Shown in pieces: positions 27,662 to 36,200 of a stretch of DNA of 64,000 nucleotides. This DNA comes from an uncultured Granulosicoccus sp. Its GTDB lineage: Bacteria; Pseudomonadota; Gammaproteobacteria; Granulosicoccales; Granulosicoccaceae. The stretch spans positions 434,001 through 498,000 of the forward strand of contig CANMQI010000003.1 of NCBI GenBank assembly GCA_947499955.1, in the 5' to 3' direction. The notes below the pieces were generated by a model. That model saw only the letters and a program-made list of their open reading frames with translations. It was not told where the DNA came from and made no database searches. The number at the start of each line of letters is the position of its first letter. The stretch's first letter is position 1. A program made the position numbers and the translations under genes.

Positions 27662-29599
27662 TCACTGGAGGTAATCAGACAATGCAGAACATCGCATTTC
27701 ATCGGCGCACCGTACCACCTCATACACCCCCATCTTCTCTCCCACGCCAGGCCAATACTCGTCCCGAGTGTCTGACGTGTTTGAGTCGCCGCCTGAATCG
27801 CCTTGTATATCGTTCCACCATTGCTTGAACGGCGTGTCGTCCGAGTAAGTGGAATCAGTCTGACTGCTGTGATCAGCGTGTTCGCAGGTAGACTCTACGT
27901 GTGTAGACTCTACGTGTGTAGACTCTACGTGTGTAGACTCTACGTGTGTAGACTCTGCCGCTGGCTCGGCATCCTGCCCCTGCACATCACGAATATCCAG
28001 CCCATCACGATTCACGACACGAAATCGAAAGCGTGTTGACAGTAATTGTTGCACCTGGCTGAACGATTCTCGATCATTGCGAAGTGCTTGTTCCATTTCA
28101 CCATGAACACCCCCTGCTCGTTGTTGACGAACGAACTGCTCTTCCAGACCATCTGACTGTTCGTCTACCCGCTCTATGCGGTACCCCCCTTCATGCACAA
28201 TAGTATGATGACGGGAACAAAGGCACACGCCATTGTCTACGCAGGTAGACCCACCATCCGCCCAATGCTGAATGTGGTGGATCTGCAAGTGCCGTGTTTG
28301 CGTACATCCCGGAAATTGGCAATGCTGATCCCGGTTCTTGATACTTCTCGCCATGGCCGGTGTCCACATACGCGACTTCCTGCCGATATCAACAGGTTCG
28401 CCATTGCTGAGAATCACGCCGGATACGCTGCAGTCACAGGCAATGCGGCGAGCAGTTGCGCGAGCTATCGGACCAGCGCCTTGAATGATTGGCCGTCGGC
28501 TCGGCAAGCCGTCAACGATCGCGGTATCCGACGAGTCGAATGGAGCCTCAGACATGTCGCTTGCAGTGTCTTCGGATGACGGCTCAGCCCCCTTGCTCAG
28601 GTCCGCAGCATCCACCGAGACAATGACTTGATAACGATCGGCAGTGGCCATGTCTCTGCCGGAAAACTGCAGACTGTTCTCGGCCATCAGTACCGCAGCA
28701 TCAGCGCGGCGCTGTGTCATGGTATCTTCCGATTCTTCCAGCTGGCCTAGCGCATGCTCGACACTTTTCAGAAAGGCCTGGGCCACCTCGGGAGGCAATG
28801 CCAGCTTGATGAGTGTATTGCCGTTACTGACAGTTTGCCAACTGAAGGAACGGGCTTCGATCTGTTGAAGACTTCGCATATTCTCTTGCTCTGCATCACC
28901 GCCTGCATGATCCTGCTGCCACCGATATTCATTGCACAGCCGTTCCACGTCAGACACCGAGGCATCCAGAGCAGCATGGCACAGCACCCTTTCACTATTA
29001 CCATCAGCCACTCTTGAAATGAGCCTGACCGTTGACCAGGTGAGTTTGCCGTCTCGGAACAGCGCGGTGGTAATTGGCAAGCTACGCAATTTTCGCCCCA
29101 CTCGCAGATATTCCCAACCCAGCTTCATACTGATACCCAACTCGAGATTCATCCAGGCTCCGCAGTGCCGGGAGCCGGATGACTCCCAGCCCTTCAATTC
29201 GTCGAAGCGCACGAGAAGTTCCAGCTGTTCCGCCATGCCAGACGCCTGATTCCTGCCCAGCTGTTTCAATCGATGCGCGATAGCAGAGGCTTCGCTTCGG
29301 GAAGTTCGTGAACTCCCATAAGCCTGTTCTGACTCCTGCTTTTGTCCGTAGTCGGCATTGTCGTCACTTCCTTGATCAGCTGTGCCGCCTGCATCATTAT
29401 CAAGAGGAATGTCAACGCCGTCCATGAACGCCATGGCCAGGCGCACGCTCTGACCAAACCGCTGCTGAGCGTCAGTGTCGAAGGAATCCATGCCGAGAGG
29501 GATGCGTGTCTTGCGCGCGTTCGGCCCAGAATTTTCATGACCATGAGTTGCATTGCTCCTGAACTCATAGCTGTCTGAAGGGTTGTTCGAATCATCCAT
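27662..29599 (-). CDS. 13E12/DUF222-type HNH endonuclease with a C-terminal minisatellite
   Basis: 645 residues. The middle holds a DUF222/13E12 region (about 100-330: GWESSGSRHCGAWMNLELGI, SLPITTALFRDGKLTWSTVRLISRVA). A zinc-type HNH motif follows (about 440-490): CQFPGC, HLQIHHIQHWADGG and CLCSRHHTIVHEG give the Cys pairs and the H-N-H core. Such proteins are common in Actinobacteria and patchy elsewhere, and their activity is largely inferred as nucleolytic. The C-terminal tail carries a run of ESTHV pentapeptides encoded by an exact 15-bp repeat (27889-27955). A LexA-box-like site lies 62 bases upstream of the start. The gene is monocistronic and convergent with the unknown two-helix gene. 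Confidence 0.85.
   Translation of the reverse strand: MDDSNNPSDSYEFRSNATHGHENSGPNARKTRIPLGMDSFDTDAQQRFGQSVRLAMAFMDGVDIPLDNDAGGTADQGSDDNADYGQKQESEQAYGSSRTSRSEASAIAHRLKQLGRNQASGMAEQLELLVRFDELKGWESSGSRHCGAWMNLELGISMKLGWEYLRVGRKLRSLPITTALFRDGKLTWSTVRLISRVADGNSERVLCHAALDASVSDVERLCNEYRWQQDHAGGDAEQENMRSLQQIEARSFSWQTVSNGNTLIKLALPPEVAQAFLKSVEHALGQLEESEDTMTQRRADAAVLMAENSLQFSGRDMATADRYQVIVSVDAADLSKGAEPSSEDTASDMSEAPFDSSDTAIVDGLPSRRPIIQGAGPIARATARRIACDCSVSGVILSNGEPVDIGRKSRMWTPAMARSIKNRDQHCQFPGCTQTRHLQIHHIQHWADGGSTCVDNGVCLCSRHHTIVHEGGYRIERVDEQSDGLEEQFVRQQRAGGVHGEMEQALRNDRESFSQVQQLLSTRFRFRVVNRDGLDIRDVQGQDAEPAAESTHVESTHVESTHVESTHVESTCEHADHSSQTDSTYSDDTPFKQWWNDIQGDSGGDSNTSDTRDEYWPGVGEKMGVYEVVRCADEMRCSALSDYLQ
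27889..27956. repeat. 15-bp coding minisatellite
   Basis: The unit tagactctacgtgtg is repeated four times in full without a single mismatch, then begins a fifth copy. Read on the minus strand it encodes the pentapeptide E-S-T-H-V in tandem near the C terminus of the HNH protein. Because the unit is a multiple of three, copy-number changes keep the frame. Perfect identity between copies indicates recent expansion. Confidence 0.95.
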
Positions 29600-29660
29600 G
29601 ATTTATCCCGGTTACCATGGGTTCAAGTTACCAGTTGGATGTCTATCTTACAACCTGAAA

Positions 29661-29676
29661 CTGTCTTTTCATACAG
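29661..29676 (-). promoter_or_regulatory. LexA (SOS) box-like site upstream of the HNH gene
   Basis: On the minus strand the 20-mer centred here reads tactgtatgaaaagacagtt. This has the CTGT-N8-ACAG core of the gammaproteobacterial LexA box with the flanking TA and the first central AT also matching. It lies about 62-77 bases before the ATG of the 13E12-type HNH gene, a reasonable place for an operator covering a promoter. Confidence 0.6.
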
Positions 29677-29854
29677 TATTTCGAACGCAATCGATCTTGA
29701 CTTTCAGGTATACTCGGTTGCCTCTTCTTCCATGGTCTTGCCTGCCACTGCTGATGCCTGTAGTGCCGCATATGAAGGGACTGAGCAGTTGTGGTTACGA
29801 TGGTTGCGAAGGTTGCGCGCACGCTCGACGAGTGTGCCACCCTGACGACTCGCT

Positions 29855-30457
29855 TCAGTCATCAGCGCGTATGGACAACAACAATCGATCGTGCCAGCGA
29901 CGCAAAGTGACCACAGCCACCAAGGCCCCGACAAGCGCCATCAGCATATCGGACTGGGTATCCCAGATGTATCCCTGCGTGCCCAGGAAGGCCTCTGCAC
30001 TGTGACCTGACAGCAGCGCTACCCACCACTCGATCATTTCATAGAAAGCGCTGAATGCCAGACAGAAGCAGACGCTGAAGAAATCGACCCAGAATGCTCC
30101 GTTGACCAGGTGTTTTCGAAGGATGATTTCTCGCGCTATCATGGCGGGAACAAAGCCCTGCACGAAGTGCCCGAGCTTGTCGTAATTGTTCCTGTCACCG
30201 CCGGTGATATCGCGTATCCAGTCAAAAAGGGGCACCTCGGCATACGTGTAGTGGCCGCCCACCATCAGGACGACACAATGCAGAAGGATCAGACCGTAGA
30301 CCAGTGATGTCAGTGGGAAGGATTCACGGGTCTTTATCAGAACAATCAGGCCAATTATCGCTGGAGAGACTTCCAGCAGCCAGGTATAGGGCTCATTGGG
30401 CTGATACCCTGACCAGACCAATACCAGAAAGAAGACGGCCAGCCAGAGATACTTCAT
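29855..30457 (-). CDS. DUF2238 (YjdF-type) integral membrane protein
   Basis: 200 residues with about six hydrophobic segments. The conserved block YDKLGHFVQGFVPAMIAREI and the WDTQSDMLMALVGALVA segment (acidic residues within helices) are typical of DUF2238 membrane proteins, whose function is unknown. The start overlaps the stop of the short-chain dehydrogenase gene by 4 bp, so it is translated with it. That makes it the last gene of the minus-strand nir run that begins at nirS. Confidence 0.8.
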   Translation of the reverse strand: MKYLWLAVFFLVLVWSGYQPNEPYTWLLEVSPAIIGLIVLIKTRESFPLTSLVYGLILLHCVVLMVGGHYTYAEVPLFDWIRDITGGDRNNYDKLGHFVQGFVPAMIAREIILRKHLVNGAFWVDFFSVCFCLAFSAFYEMIEWWVALLSGHSAEAFLGTQGYIWDTQSDMLMALVGALVAVVTLRRWHDRLLLSIRADD

Positions 30458-31203
30458 GAGAATATCCGGTCTTCAGGATTGTTGAAATCCCAGCTCTCGC
30501 GCGAGCCTATCTGGTCGTCGTTCGCTCGAAGCAGTATGTCAGCCAGATACTCACCGACCTCTTCTGCTTCAGCCATTTTTCCGTCTGTCTGCATTTGCCT
30601 GAAAGCCTCTACTGTCTCGCCGGGAGTCGTCGACGCCAGTACGGCCTCCACCAGAGGAGTGCGGACTCCTCCCGGGAAGACTCGTATCACTGTCGACTCA
30701 ACCATCTCGGCGGCAGCCGCACGTGCGGCCATCCGCGCCGCGGCCTTGACGATGGAGTACGTACTCCAGCCGACCCGCGGAGCATTCGCCGAGTAGGAGT
30801 CCAGATACACGATACGCGCGCCTTCAAGCTTCGACTGCAATCGATTGTTCAACACCACGGGGGCACAAACGTGTACCGACATGTGATGCGACAAGGCCTC
30901 GGCATCAAAATCCTGGTAACTGGCCAGCGGTACAGCAGAACCGGCGGCATGCACCAGAGCATCGATCTTCGCACAGGATTGAAGCGCGTCTACAACGGTA
31001 CTGATTCCCGAGTCGCCTGAAAGATCGGCGCAGATTGTCTGGAGGCAAGCCGGGTAGGTATCAGCCAACCGGCGCAAGCCTTCCACACTGCGTCCGATAG
31101 CCATGACTGCATTGCCACGAGCTGCGAGCGCACGCGCAGTAGCCTGACCTATGCCTGACGTTGCACCGGTAACCAAGAACACAGGGACTCCCCCCAGATT
31201 CAC
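30454..31203 (-). CDS. Short-chain dehydrogenase/reductase at the tail of the nir operon
   Basis: 249 residues, classical SDR length. It has the Rossmann motif TGATSGIG (12-19), an HAAGS equivalent of the NNAG motif, a serine-containing strand (IVYLDSYSANAP) and the catalytic YSIVK. It oxidises or reduces an alcohol/ketone with NAD(P)H in the cytosol. It begins 41 bases after the nirN stop on the same strand and overlaps the DUF2238 gene by 4 bp. Position suggests co-transcription with heme d1 synthesis genes, but no known step of that pathway requires an SDR, so the link is by position only. Confidence 0.85.
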   Translation of the reverse strand: MNLGGVPVFLVTGATSGIGQATARALAARGNAVMAIGRSVEGLRRLADTYPACLQTICADLSGDSGISTVVDALQSCAKIDALVHAAGSAVPLASYQDFDAEALSHHMSVHVCAPVVLNNRLQSKLEGARIVYLDSYSANAPRVGWSTYSIVKAAARMAARAAAAEMVESTVIRVFPGGVRTPLVEAVLASTTPGETVEAFRQMQTDGKMAEAEEVGEYLADILLRANDDQIGSRESWDFNNPEDRIFS

Positions 31204-31244
31204 CTTGATGGCCTCTGGCAGGCAGCATACAACACAAACTCACC

Positions 31245-32849
31245 TCAGTGGCTGGTACCGCTGGACCGGGTGATCTTGTTGAATACGTTGTATTTACCCA
31301 CCGGCTTGCTCGCCGGAATCCGGGTCACCTCTTCCAGCGTGTCGCCGTCATACACGACAACCTCGCCTTCCATTTCCCAGATACTCAACAAGGCATAGCG
31401 GCCGTCGCGGCTGAATTCGACATGTCCGGAGGTCTTGCCCGGTGAAGGCCGGAGTGTTTTCACGATGTCCAGGGTCTGCTTGTCGATGACATGCACCGCA
31501 TCCTTGTCCGGACCGGTAAAGACATCCACCCAGGCGTAGGGTGACTTCTCGTGGCTTCGCATGAAGAAACCGGGGCCCAGTGTCTCGATGCGTTTGACGG
31601 TTTTCCAGGTTTGCGTGTCAATGATACTCACCACGCCTTCTTTCAGATTGGGGCTGGCCAGTACCGTCGTGTCTTGCCAGTGCCAGGTGATCCCCGAACC
31701 CAGATGCGGCATGCCCGGCAGTTCGACATCGGCAATGCGCCGTCCTACATTCAGGTTGATTACCTGCCCCAACGCTCCCTTGCGTGATGCACCGATGAGA
31801 TGTTCATAGGCGTCATCGAAGAAGAAGTCATCAAGGAAGTCGTCCAGTTTGATGAGCCTTACCGGAAAATCCGATGGTTCGGCCAGACCTTCTCCCATCT
31901 TGTAATCGTGCACATAGCCCTGGAAAACCGGATCGGGGTCATCGCTGTAGCTGATCTCCCAGACCTCCTTGAAATCCTTCAAGGCCACAATGAAACTCTC
32001 GCGAGGCTCTGCCGTATAGACGGCACTGACGCGTGAACTGTTGCCATGATCATCCACCACGTGGATGATCTTGTGCAGACTCAGGTCATCCGCATTCAGC
32101 AGCACGAGCGTATGCGGCAGGTAATTGCCCACCAGTACATAACGATCATCGGCGGACACCGCCAGGTTGCGCGTATTGATACCGGCGCGTACCTCGACGA
32201 TTGTCTCCAGCGTATACATGTCGAACTTTGACACCCAGCCGTCTCGCGAGGCGAAATAGACGTATCGGCCATCGGACGAATACTTGGGACCACCGTGCAA
32301 GGCGTGTCGTGACTTGAACCGATGAATGGGCTTGAAGCTATCGCCATCGAGCACGGTGACGTGATGATCACCCCCCTCCACCACCAGAAACACATTCAGT
32401 GGATCGGCATCGTAGATGGGCTTCTGCGCCACTCGTTCTGCCTCTGGCGCCTCTACCACGTGTACTACTCGACTGGCGAGTATTTCTTCTTCTGTCCAGG
32501 CAGGATCAGTCTCAGGCTCCTGGTAGATGTACTCGACCAGCGCCTCTATCTGATCGTTCTTCAGAACATCGCCAAATGCTGGCATTTGCGTGGCGACGCG
32601 ACCACTGGTGATGATCTTCACCGCCTCAGGCTGACGCACGCGCGCCAGGTTCTGAGGCAATAACGCAGGCCCCATACCACCCAGGCGATCCTTGCCATGA
32701 CAGCTGGCGCAGTGCGCCTCGTACGTGTTTGAGCCGGCTGCCGGCGTTTTGTCGGTAGCATGCACGGGCGCTGCAACCAGCAGAAACAGGAAGATGGAAG
32801 CCCCCAGCACCAATTGGCCAACCACGAAGATCCAGAACCTTACAGTCAT
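31245..32849 (-). CDS. nirN: Heme d1 dehydrogenase-type c/d1 cytochrome NirN
   Basis: 534 residues from ATG 32849 (upstream frame to 32942 overlaps nirJ and is rejected). It has a signal peptide (FWIFVVGQLVLGASIFLFLLVAAPVHA), a c-type heme motif CASCHG (47-52) with a downstream methionine (TQMPAFGD), and an eight-bladed propeller related to the d1 domain of NirS (FKSRHALHGGPKYSSDGRYVYFASRDGW). NirN is periplasmic, binds heme d1 and catalyses the last dehydrogenation that makes heme d1, handing it to NirS. It lacks the NirS-type catalytic ASHEYPEF block. It lies 1 base after the nirJ stop. Confidence 0.9.
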   Translation of the reverse strand: MTVRFWIFVVGQLVLGASIFLFLLVAAPVHATDKTPAAGSNTYEAHCASCHGKDRLGGMGPALLPQNLARVRQPEAVKIITSGRVATQMPAFGDVLKNDQIEALVEYIYQEPETDPAWTEEEILASRVVHVVEAPEAERVAQKPIYDADPLNVFLVVEGGDHHVTVLDGDSFKPIHRFKSRHALHGGPKYSSDGRYVYFASRDGWVSKFDMYTLETIVEVRAGINTRNLAVSADDRYVLVGNYLPHTLVLLNADDLSLHKIIHVVDDHGNSSRVSAVYTAEPRESFIVALKDFKEVWEISYSDDPDPVFQGYVHDYKMGEGLAEPSDFPVRLIKLDDFLDDFFFDDAYEHLIGASRKGALGQVINLNVGRRIADVELPGMPHLGSGITWHWQDTTVLASPNLKEGVVSIIDTQTWKTVKRIETLGPGFFMRSHEKSPYAWVDVFTGPDKDAVHVIDKQTLDIVKTLRPSPGKTSGHVEFSRDGRYALLSIWEMEGEVVVYDGDTLEEVTRIPASKPVGKYNVFNKITRSSGTSH

Positions 32850-32850
32850 G

Positions 32851-34104
32851 TCAGCTGGCCCACCGTACCACACGCGTTTCCAGCTCACCGGGCACGGGCA
32901 CATCCTCGGCGTAGCTACTGGCATCGATGCCCAGCTCTTCATCGCTCAGGTAACAGGCAGGGTCGGCCCACCAGGGATCCCCGGTCATCTGCCAGGCTCT
33001 GACGCGCGTATTGCCACCGCACACAGCCAGCTCGGGGCACACTCTGCAACGTCCACGCAGGGGTCGTGTTTGCATTTTCAGGCCTGCCATCAGGCTGTCC
33101 GAGGTATCCGTCCAGATATCCGAAAAAGCCCGTTCCTTGACATTCCCAAGATTGTAATTCCACCAGAACGTATCGGGGTGAACATTACCGAGGTTGTCGA
33201 TATTGGCGATATTCACACCGGAAGAGTTTCCGCCCCAGGCTCGCAGAACGCCCTGCATGTATGCCAGATGTTCCGGGTAATGCTCGGCCACCCAATGCAG
33301 CAGATAGACGCCATCGGCATCGTTGTTCCCCGTGACGTATTCACGACGTCGTTCACCCATGGCATCGCTCCAGGCCGCCTTGAACAACTCGTCCATGACC
33401 CAGCGCGATGTCTGATGTACGACATCACGTTCGCGATTGCGATTACCTCTGCCGCTGTAGTTCAGGTGTGACACGTAGAGCTTGTCCACCGACTCGGTTT
33501 CCATCAACTCAAGGATCAATGGCAGCTCATGTGAATTGTACTGAGTGGGCGTGAAGCGCATGCCCACCTTGATGCCCAGATCTCGACAGAGACGGATACC
33601 GTTCATGGCCTCCTTGAAAGAGCCTTTCTTCTGGCGAAAGTCATCATGTGTCTCTTCTATGCCATCGATACTGACACCGACATAGTCATAGCCTACCTCG
33701 GCGATACGGTCGGCTGTCTCGTCGGTGATCAACGTACCGTTGGTGGACAGCCCCACGTAGAAACCCATGCTCTTGGCAAGATGCGATATCTCGAAGATAT
33801 CCTTGCGCATCAGCGGCTCACCGCCCGAGAGGATCAGTACCGGCACACCGAATTGCCGCAGATCTGTAATGACCGAGCTCACCTCGGTGGTGGACAGTTC
33901 GCCGGGAAAGTCGATATCGGCCGAGACCGAATAACAATGCTTGCAAGTCAGGTTGCAACGCCTGATGAGGTTCCAGATGACAACGGGGCCGGTCGGCGTC
34001 CCACCTGCCAATGCTGCTGCTTCGCGTTTCGCGTTCTTCCGGGGCTCGACGTTCTGCACCTTGTTGGCAAGCGCATTCATGTACCTTGACAGTCTGAACA
34101 TCAT
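32851..34104 (-). CDS. nirJ: Radical SAM heme d1 biosynthesis protein
   Basis: 417 residues. The radical SAM cluster motif is CNLTCKHC (C50, C54, C57), followed by GGEPL, STNGT and the SPASM-like C-terminal cysteines RCRVCPELAVCGG, which should hold a second FeS cluster. NirJ removes the propionate side chains from 12,18-didecarboxysiroheme to form the oxo groups of heme d1, in the cytosol. The ATG overlaps the nirH stop by 4 bp. A second ATG is directly adjacent at 34101. Confidence 0.95.
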   Translation of the reverse strand: MMFRLSRYMNALANKVQNVEPRKNAKREAAALAGGTPTGPVVIWNLIRRCNLTCKHCYSVSADIDFPGELSTTEVSSVITDLRQFGVPVLILSGGEPLMRKDIFEISHLAKSMGFYVGLSTNGTLITDETADRIAEVGYDYVGVSIDGIEETHDDFRQKKGSFKEAMNGIRLCRDLGIKVGMRFTPTQYNSHELPLILELMETESVDKLYVSHLNYSGRGNRNRERDVVHQTSRWVMDELFKAAWSDAMGERRREYVTGNNDADGVYLLHWVAEHYPEHLAYMQGVLRAWGGNSSGVNIANIDNLGNVHPDTFWWNYNLGNVKERAFSDIWTDTSDSLMAGLKMQTRPLRGRCRVCPELAVCGGNTRVRAWQMTGDPWWADPACYLSDEELGIDASSYAEDVPVPGELETRVVRWAS

Positions 34105-34625
34105 TTATCTCCCAGACGCATACCCGTCTTTTTTAGTATTCGTGTACTGAAAAGCACATCGTGCGACCTGGCACGATCGCCCAATAGCGTGGCAATACTC
34201 TCGACCTTCTCCCTGACTTCGTCCCGGTTGCGTCCGTGGACCATCGCAAACAGGTTGTAGGGCCAATGCGGTAGTTTCCGCGGTCGCTCGTAACAATGGC
34301 TGACCATGGCGAGGTTCCCAACCTGCTTGCCGATCCGCTCGATCAATGCATCATCCACGTCCCACACCGACATGCCATTGGCGACATAGCCAAGTCGATA
34401 ATGATTGGGGACGGCAGCAATGCGGCGTACCCGGCCATCTGCCAGCATGTTCCGGAATGTGGAGATCACCCGCTCTTCACTACAGCCCAGCTCCTCGGCA
34501 ATCGGGGCGAAGGGTCGTGCGACCAACGGCAATCCGCCCTGGGTGGCACGGACCAGTCGGCTCTCGAAATCCGCCTCATCATTCTCCGCTCGAACCTGCG
34601 CCAACTCTCTTACAGGGGTATTCAT
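34101..34625 (-). CDS. nirH: Siroheme decarboxylase subunit (Lrp/AsnC-like) NirH
   Basis: 174 residues from ATG 34625, which has GGAGG 7 bases before it; a TTG 6 bases upstream is less likely. It is one of the Lrp-like nir proteins: winged helix (LVARPFAPIAEELGCSEERVISTFRNML) followed by an effector-like domain with NHYRLGYVANGMSVWDV and SHCYERPRKLPHWPYNLFAMVHG, where the histidine and YERP segment form the catalytic site. Together with NirD, NirL and NirG it decarboxylates siroheme to didecarboxysiroheme. The assignment to H rather than L rests on position before nirJ and similarity to the NirL half of the fusion. Confidence 0.82.
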   Translation of the reverse strand: MNTPVRELAQVRAENDEADFESRLVRATQGGLPLVARPFAPIAEELGCSEERVISTFRNMLADGRVRRIAAVPNHYRLGYVANGMSVWDVDDALIERIGKQVGNLAMVSHCYERPRKLPHWPYNLFAMVHGRNRDEVREKVESIATLLGDRARSHDVLFSTRILKKTGMRLGDK

Positions 34626-34627
34626 GG

Positions 34628-35071
34628 TCAAACCTCCAGATGCAAGCCGATGAAGAATTCACGCGACTTGGGCATGTCGAGAACCTCAAGGCCAGTCTGT
34701 CTTTCGATATCCTTCAACACACGCCGCTTTGTGTGCAAGGCATCGCAGGCAATCACGAACCACATGTTCAGCTCGTGATCACGTTCGTAGTTGTGAGCAA
34801 CCTCGTCGAATGAGTTGACGATTCTCTCGACAGGCTCGAATCGATCCTCTGGCACCCGAATGGCGCACAGGCTCAGGACGCCACCGAGATGATCGGCAAC
34901 GAACAAGGGGCCAAAGCGTGTCAGCAAACCTGAATCCAGCATGGCTTGCAGCCGCTCCAGCAGCGTCTGTTCACTGGTATCCAGCTCATCTGCCAGCTCC
35001 AGAAACGGCCTTTCACACAGGGGCAAGCCGGCCTGCAAGCGATTGATGATGCTTCTGTCAAGCGAGTCCAT
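34628..35071 (-). CDS. nirG: Siroheme decarboxylase subunit (Lrp/AsnC-like) NirG
   Basis: 147 residues from ATG 35071 (GGAGG 6 bases upstream), overlapping the nirDL stop by 14 bases; the longer frame to 35113 is not needed. Layout is a winged helix (LCERPFLELADELDTSEQTLLERLQAML) and a NirD-type C-terminal half with FGPLFVADHLGG, AHNYERDHELNMWFVIAC and LEVLDMPKSREFFIGLHLEV. It resembles the NirD half of the fusion protein more than NirH does, so G is the natural name. Confidence 0.82.
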   Translation of the reverse strand: MDSLDRSIINRLQAGLPLCERPFLELADELDTSEQTLLERLQAMLDSGLLTRFGPLFVADHLGGVLSLCAIRVPEDRFEPVERIVNSFDEVAHNYERDHELNMWFVIACDALHTKRRVLKDIERQTGLEVLDMPKSREFFIGLHLEV

Positions 35072-36200
35072 GACCAGCCTCCGATGTAGCAGCGTCGCTT
35101 GACGCCGTGTCACTGTGGATCATGGGTCCGGGGACAGGCGCGCGATATTGCGCACCTCGTTGCTTGAACCGGCGCTTGCTGAACAGCAGCTCATGATGAA
35201 TGTGGGACAGCGAATGCTTTGCAGCCAGCTGTTCCACCTGATGCCGGACGGTGTCGTGGTTCTTGCCGTGAACCATGCAGAACAGATTGAAAGGCCAGCG
35301 GCCTTCGACACGAGGACGTTGATAACACAGAGTGACTTCAGGCTCATCGCCCAGCAGCTTGCCCACCTCATGGACGCGCTCATCAGGGATATCCCATACC
35401 GTCATGGAATTCGCACGATAGCCGAGCTCGTGGTGACGAACGACGACGCCGAGGCGTTTGATGACTGACTGCCGGCAAAGATCTCCCAGGGCCTGCAGGA
35501 CCTGATTTTCCGACCAGCCGATACGCTCGCCAATGGACTTGTAGGGCTGTGACACCAGCGGCAAACCACCTTGTATCTGCACGATGAGGGGTTCGTATGT
35601 TGCCAGCAGTGTCTGCCATTGTTCGGCAGTCGGTGTGTCCTGCAGTTGGCTGGGGAGGTACTGTGCGGAGGATGGTCTGTCGGCGTCACACAGCTTGTCG
35701 ACCGAGCCGGTGGCGCCCTTGCACTTTCCATCGAAGTCCATCTTGAAGCTGAGGTCGATATGGTAATCCTTCAGCAGCGGAAGCCGGAGTACCGGGTAGC
35801 CGATGGTGCTTTCGATACGGACAAGCGCAGCCTCCAGTGCCTGTTGATTCGATGCGGTGACCACGAACCAGATGTTGAAGCGGTGTTCACGCTCGTAGTT
35901 ATGGTTGACCTCGCCAAATTGATTGATCTGCATGGCAACCGATTCGAGTTTCGTCTCCGGCACCGCGACGGCCGCCAGCAGACTGGCACCAATGCAGTTA
36001 GGACGAAAGACCGGACCGACACGACTGATGGTGCCATTTTCCTGGAACTGCTTCAGTTCCTGCAATACCTGTGGCGGCGTACTGCCCACCAGCTGCGCGA
36101 TGGTCGCGAATGGTTGTGATACCAGAGGAAATCCGGTTTGCCAGTCGTTCAGCAGCACCTGTTGCAGAGAATCAAGGAGACCTGTGGCAGCTATGTTCAC
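35058..36200 (-). CDS. nirDL: Fused siroheme decarboxylase subunit NirDL
   Basis: 380 residues made of two Lrp-like halves. Residues 1-165 are NirD-like (PLVSQPFATIAQLVGST, NYEREHRFNIWFVV, LRLPLLKDYHIDLSFKMDF). Residues about 190-355 are NirL-like (PLVSQPYKSIGERIGWS, HELGYRANSMTVWDI, LCYQRPRVEGRWPFNLFCMVHG). They are separated by a linker of about 25 residues rich in Ser, Gln and Pro. In Paracoccus-type denitrifiers D and L are fused in the same way, while Pseudomonas keeps them apart. The start codon GTG at 36200 follows the nirF TAA with no gap. The enzyme acts in the cytosol on siroheme. Confidence 0.9.
   Translation of the reverse strand: MNIAATGLLDSLQQVLLNDWQTGFPLVSQPFATIAQLVGSTPPQVLQELKQFQENGTISRVGPVFRPNCIGASLLAAVAVPETKLESVAMQINQFGEVNHNYEREHRFNIWFVVTASNQQALEAALVRIESTIGYPVLRLPLLKDYHIDLSFKMDFDGKCKGATGSVDKLCDADRPSSAQYLPSQLQDTPTAEQWQTLLATYEPLIVQIQGGLPLVSQPYKSIGERIGWSENQVLQALGDLCRQSVIKRLGVVVRHHELGYRANSMTVWDIPDERVHEVGKLLGDEPEVTLCYQRPRVEGRWPFNLFCMVHGKNHDTVRHQVEQLAAKHSLSHIHHELLFSKRRFKQRGAQYRAPVPGPMIHSDTASSDAATSEAGHGLA

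Noticed and set aside
27889-27956. CRISPR-like array
   Set aside because: The repeats are contiguous 15-bp units inside a coding region, with no spacers and no cas genes.
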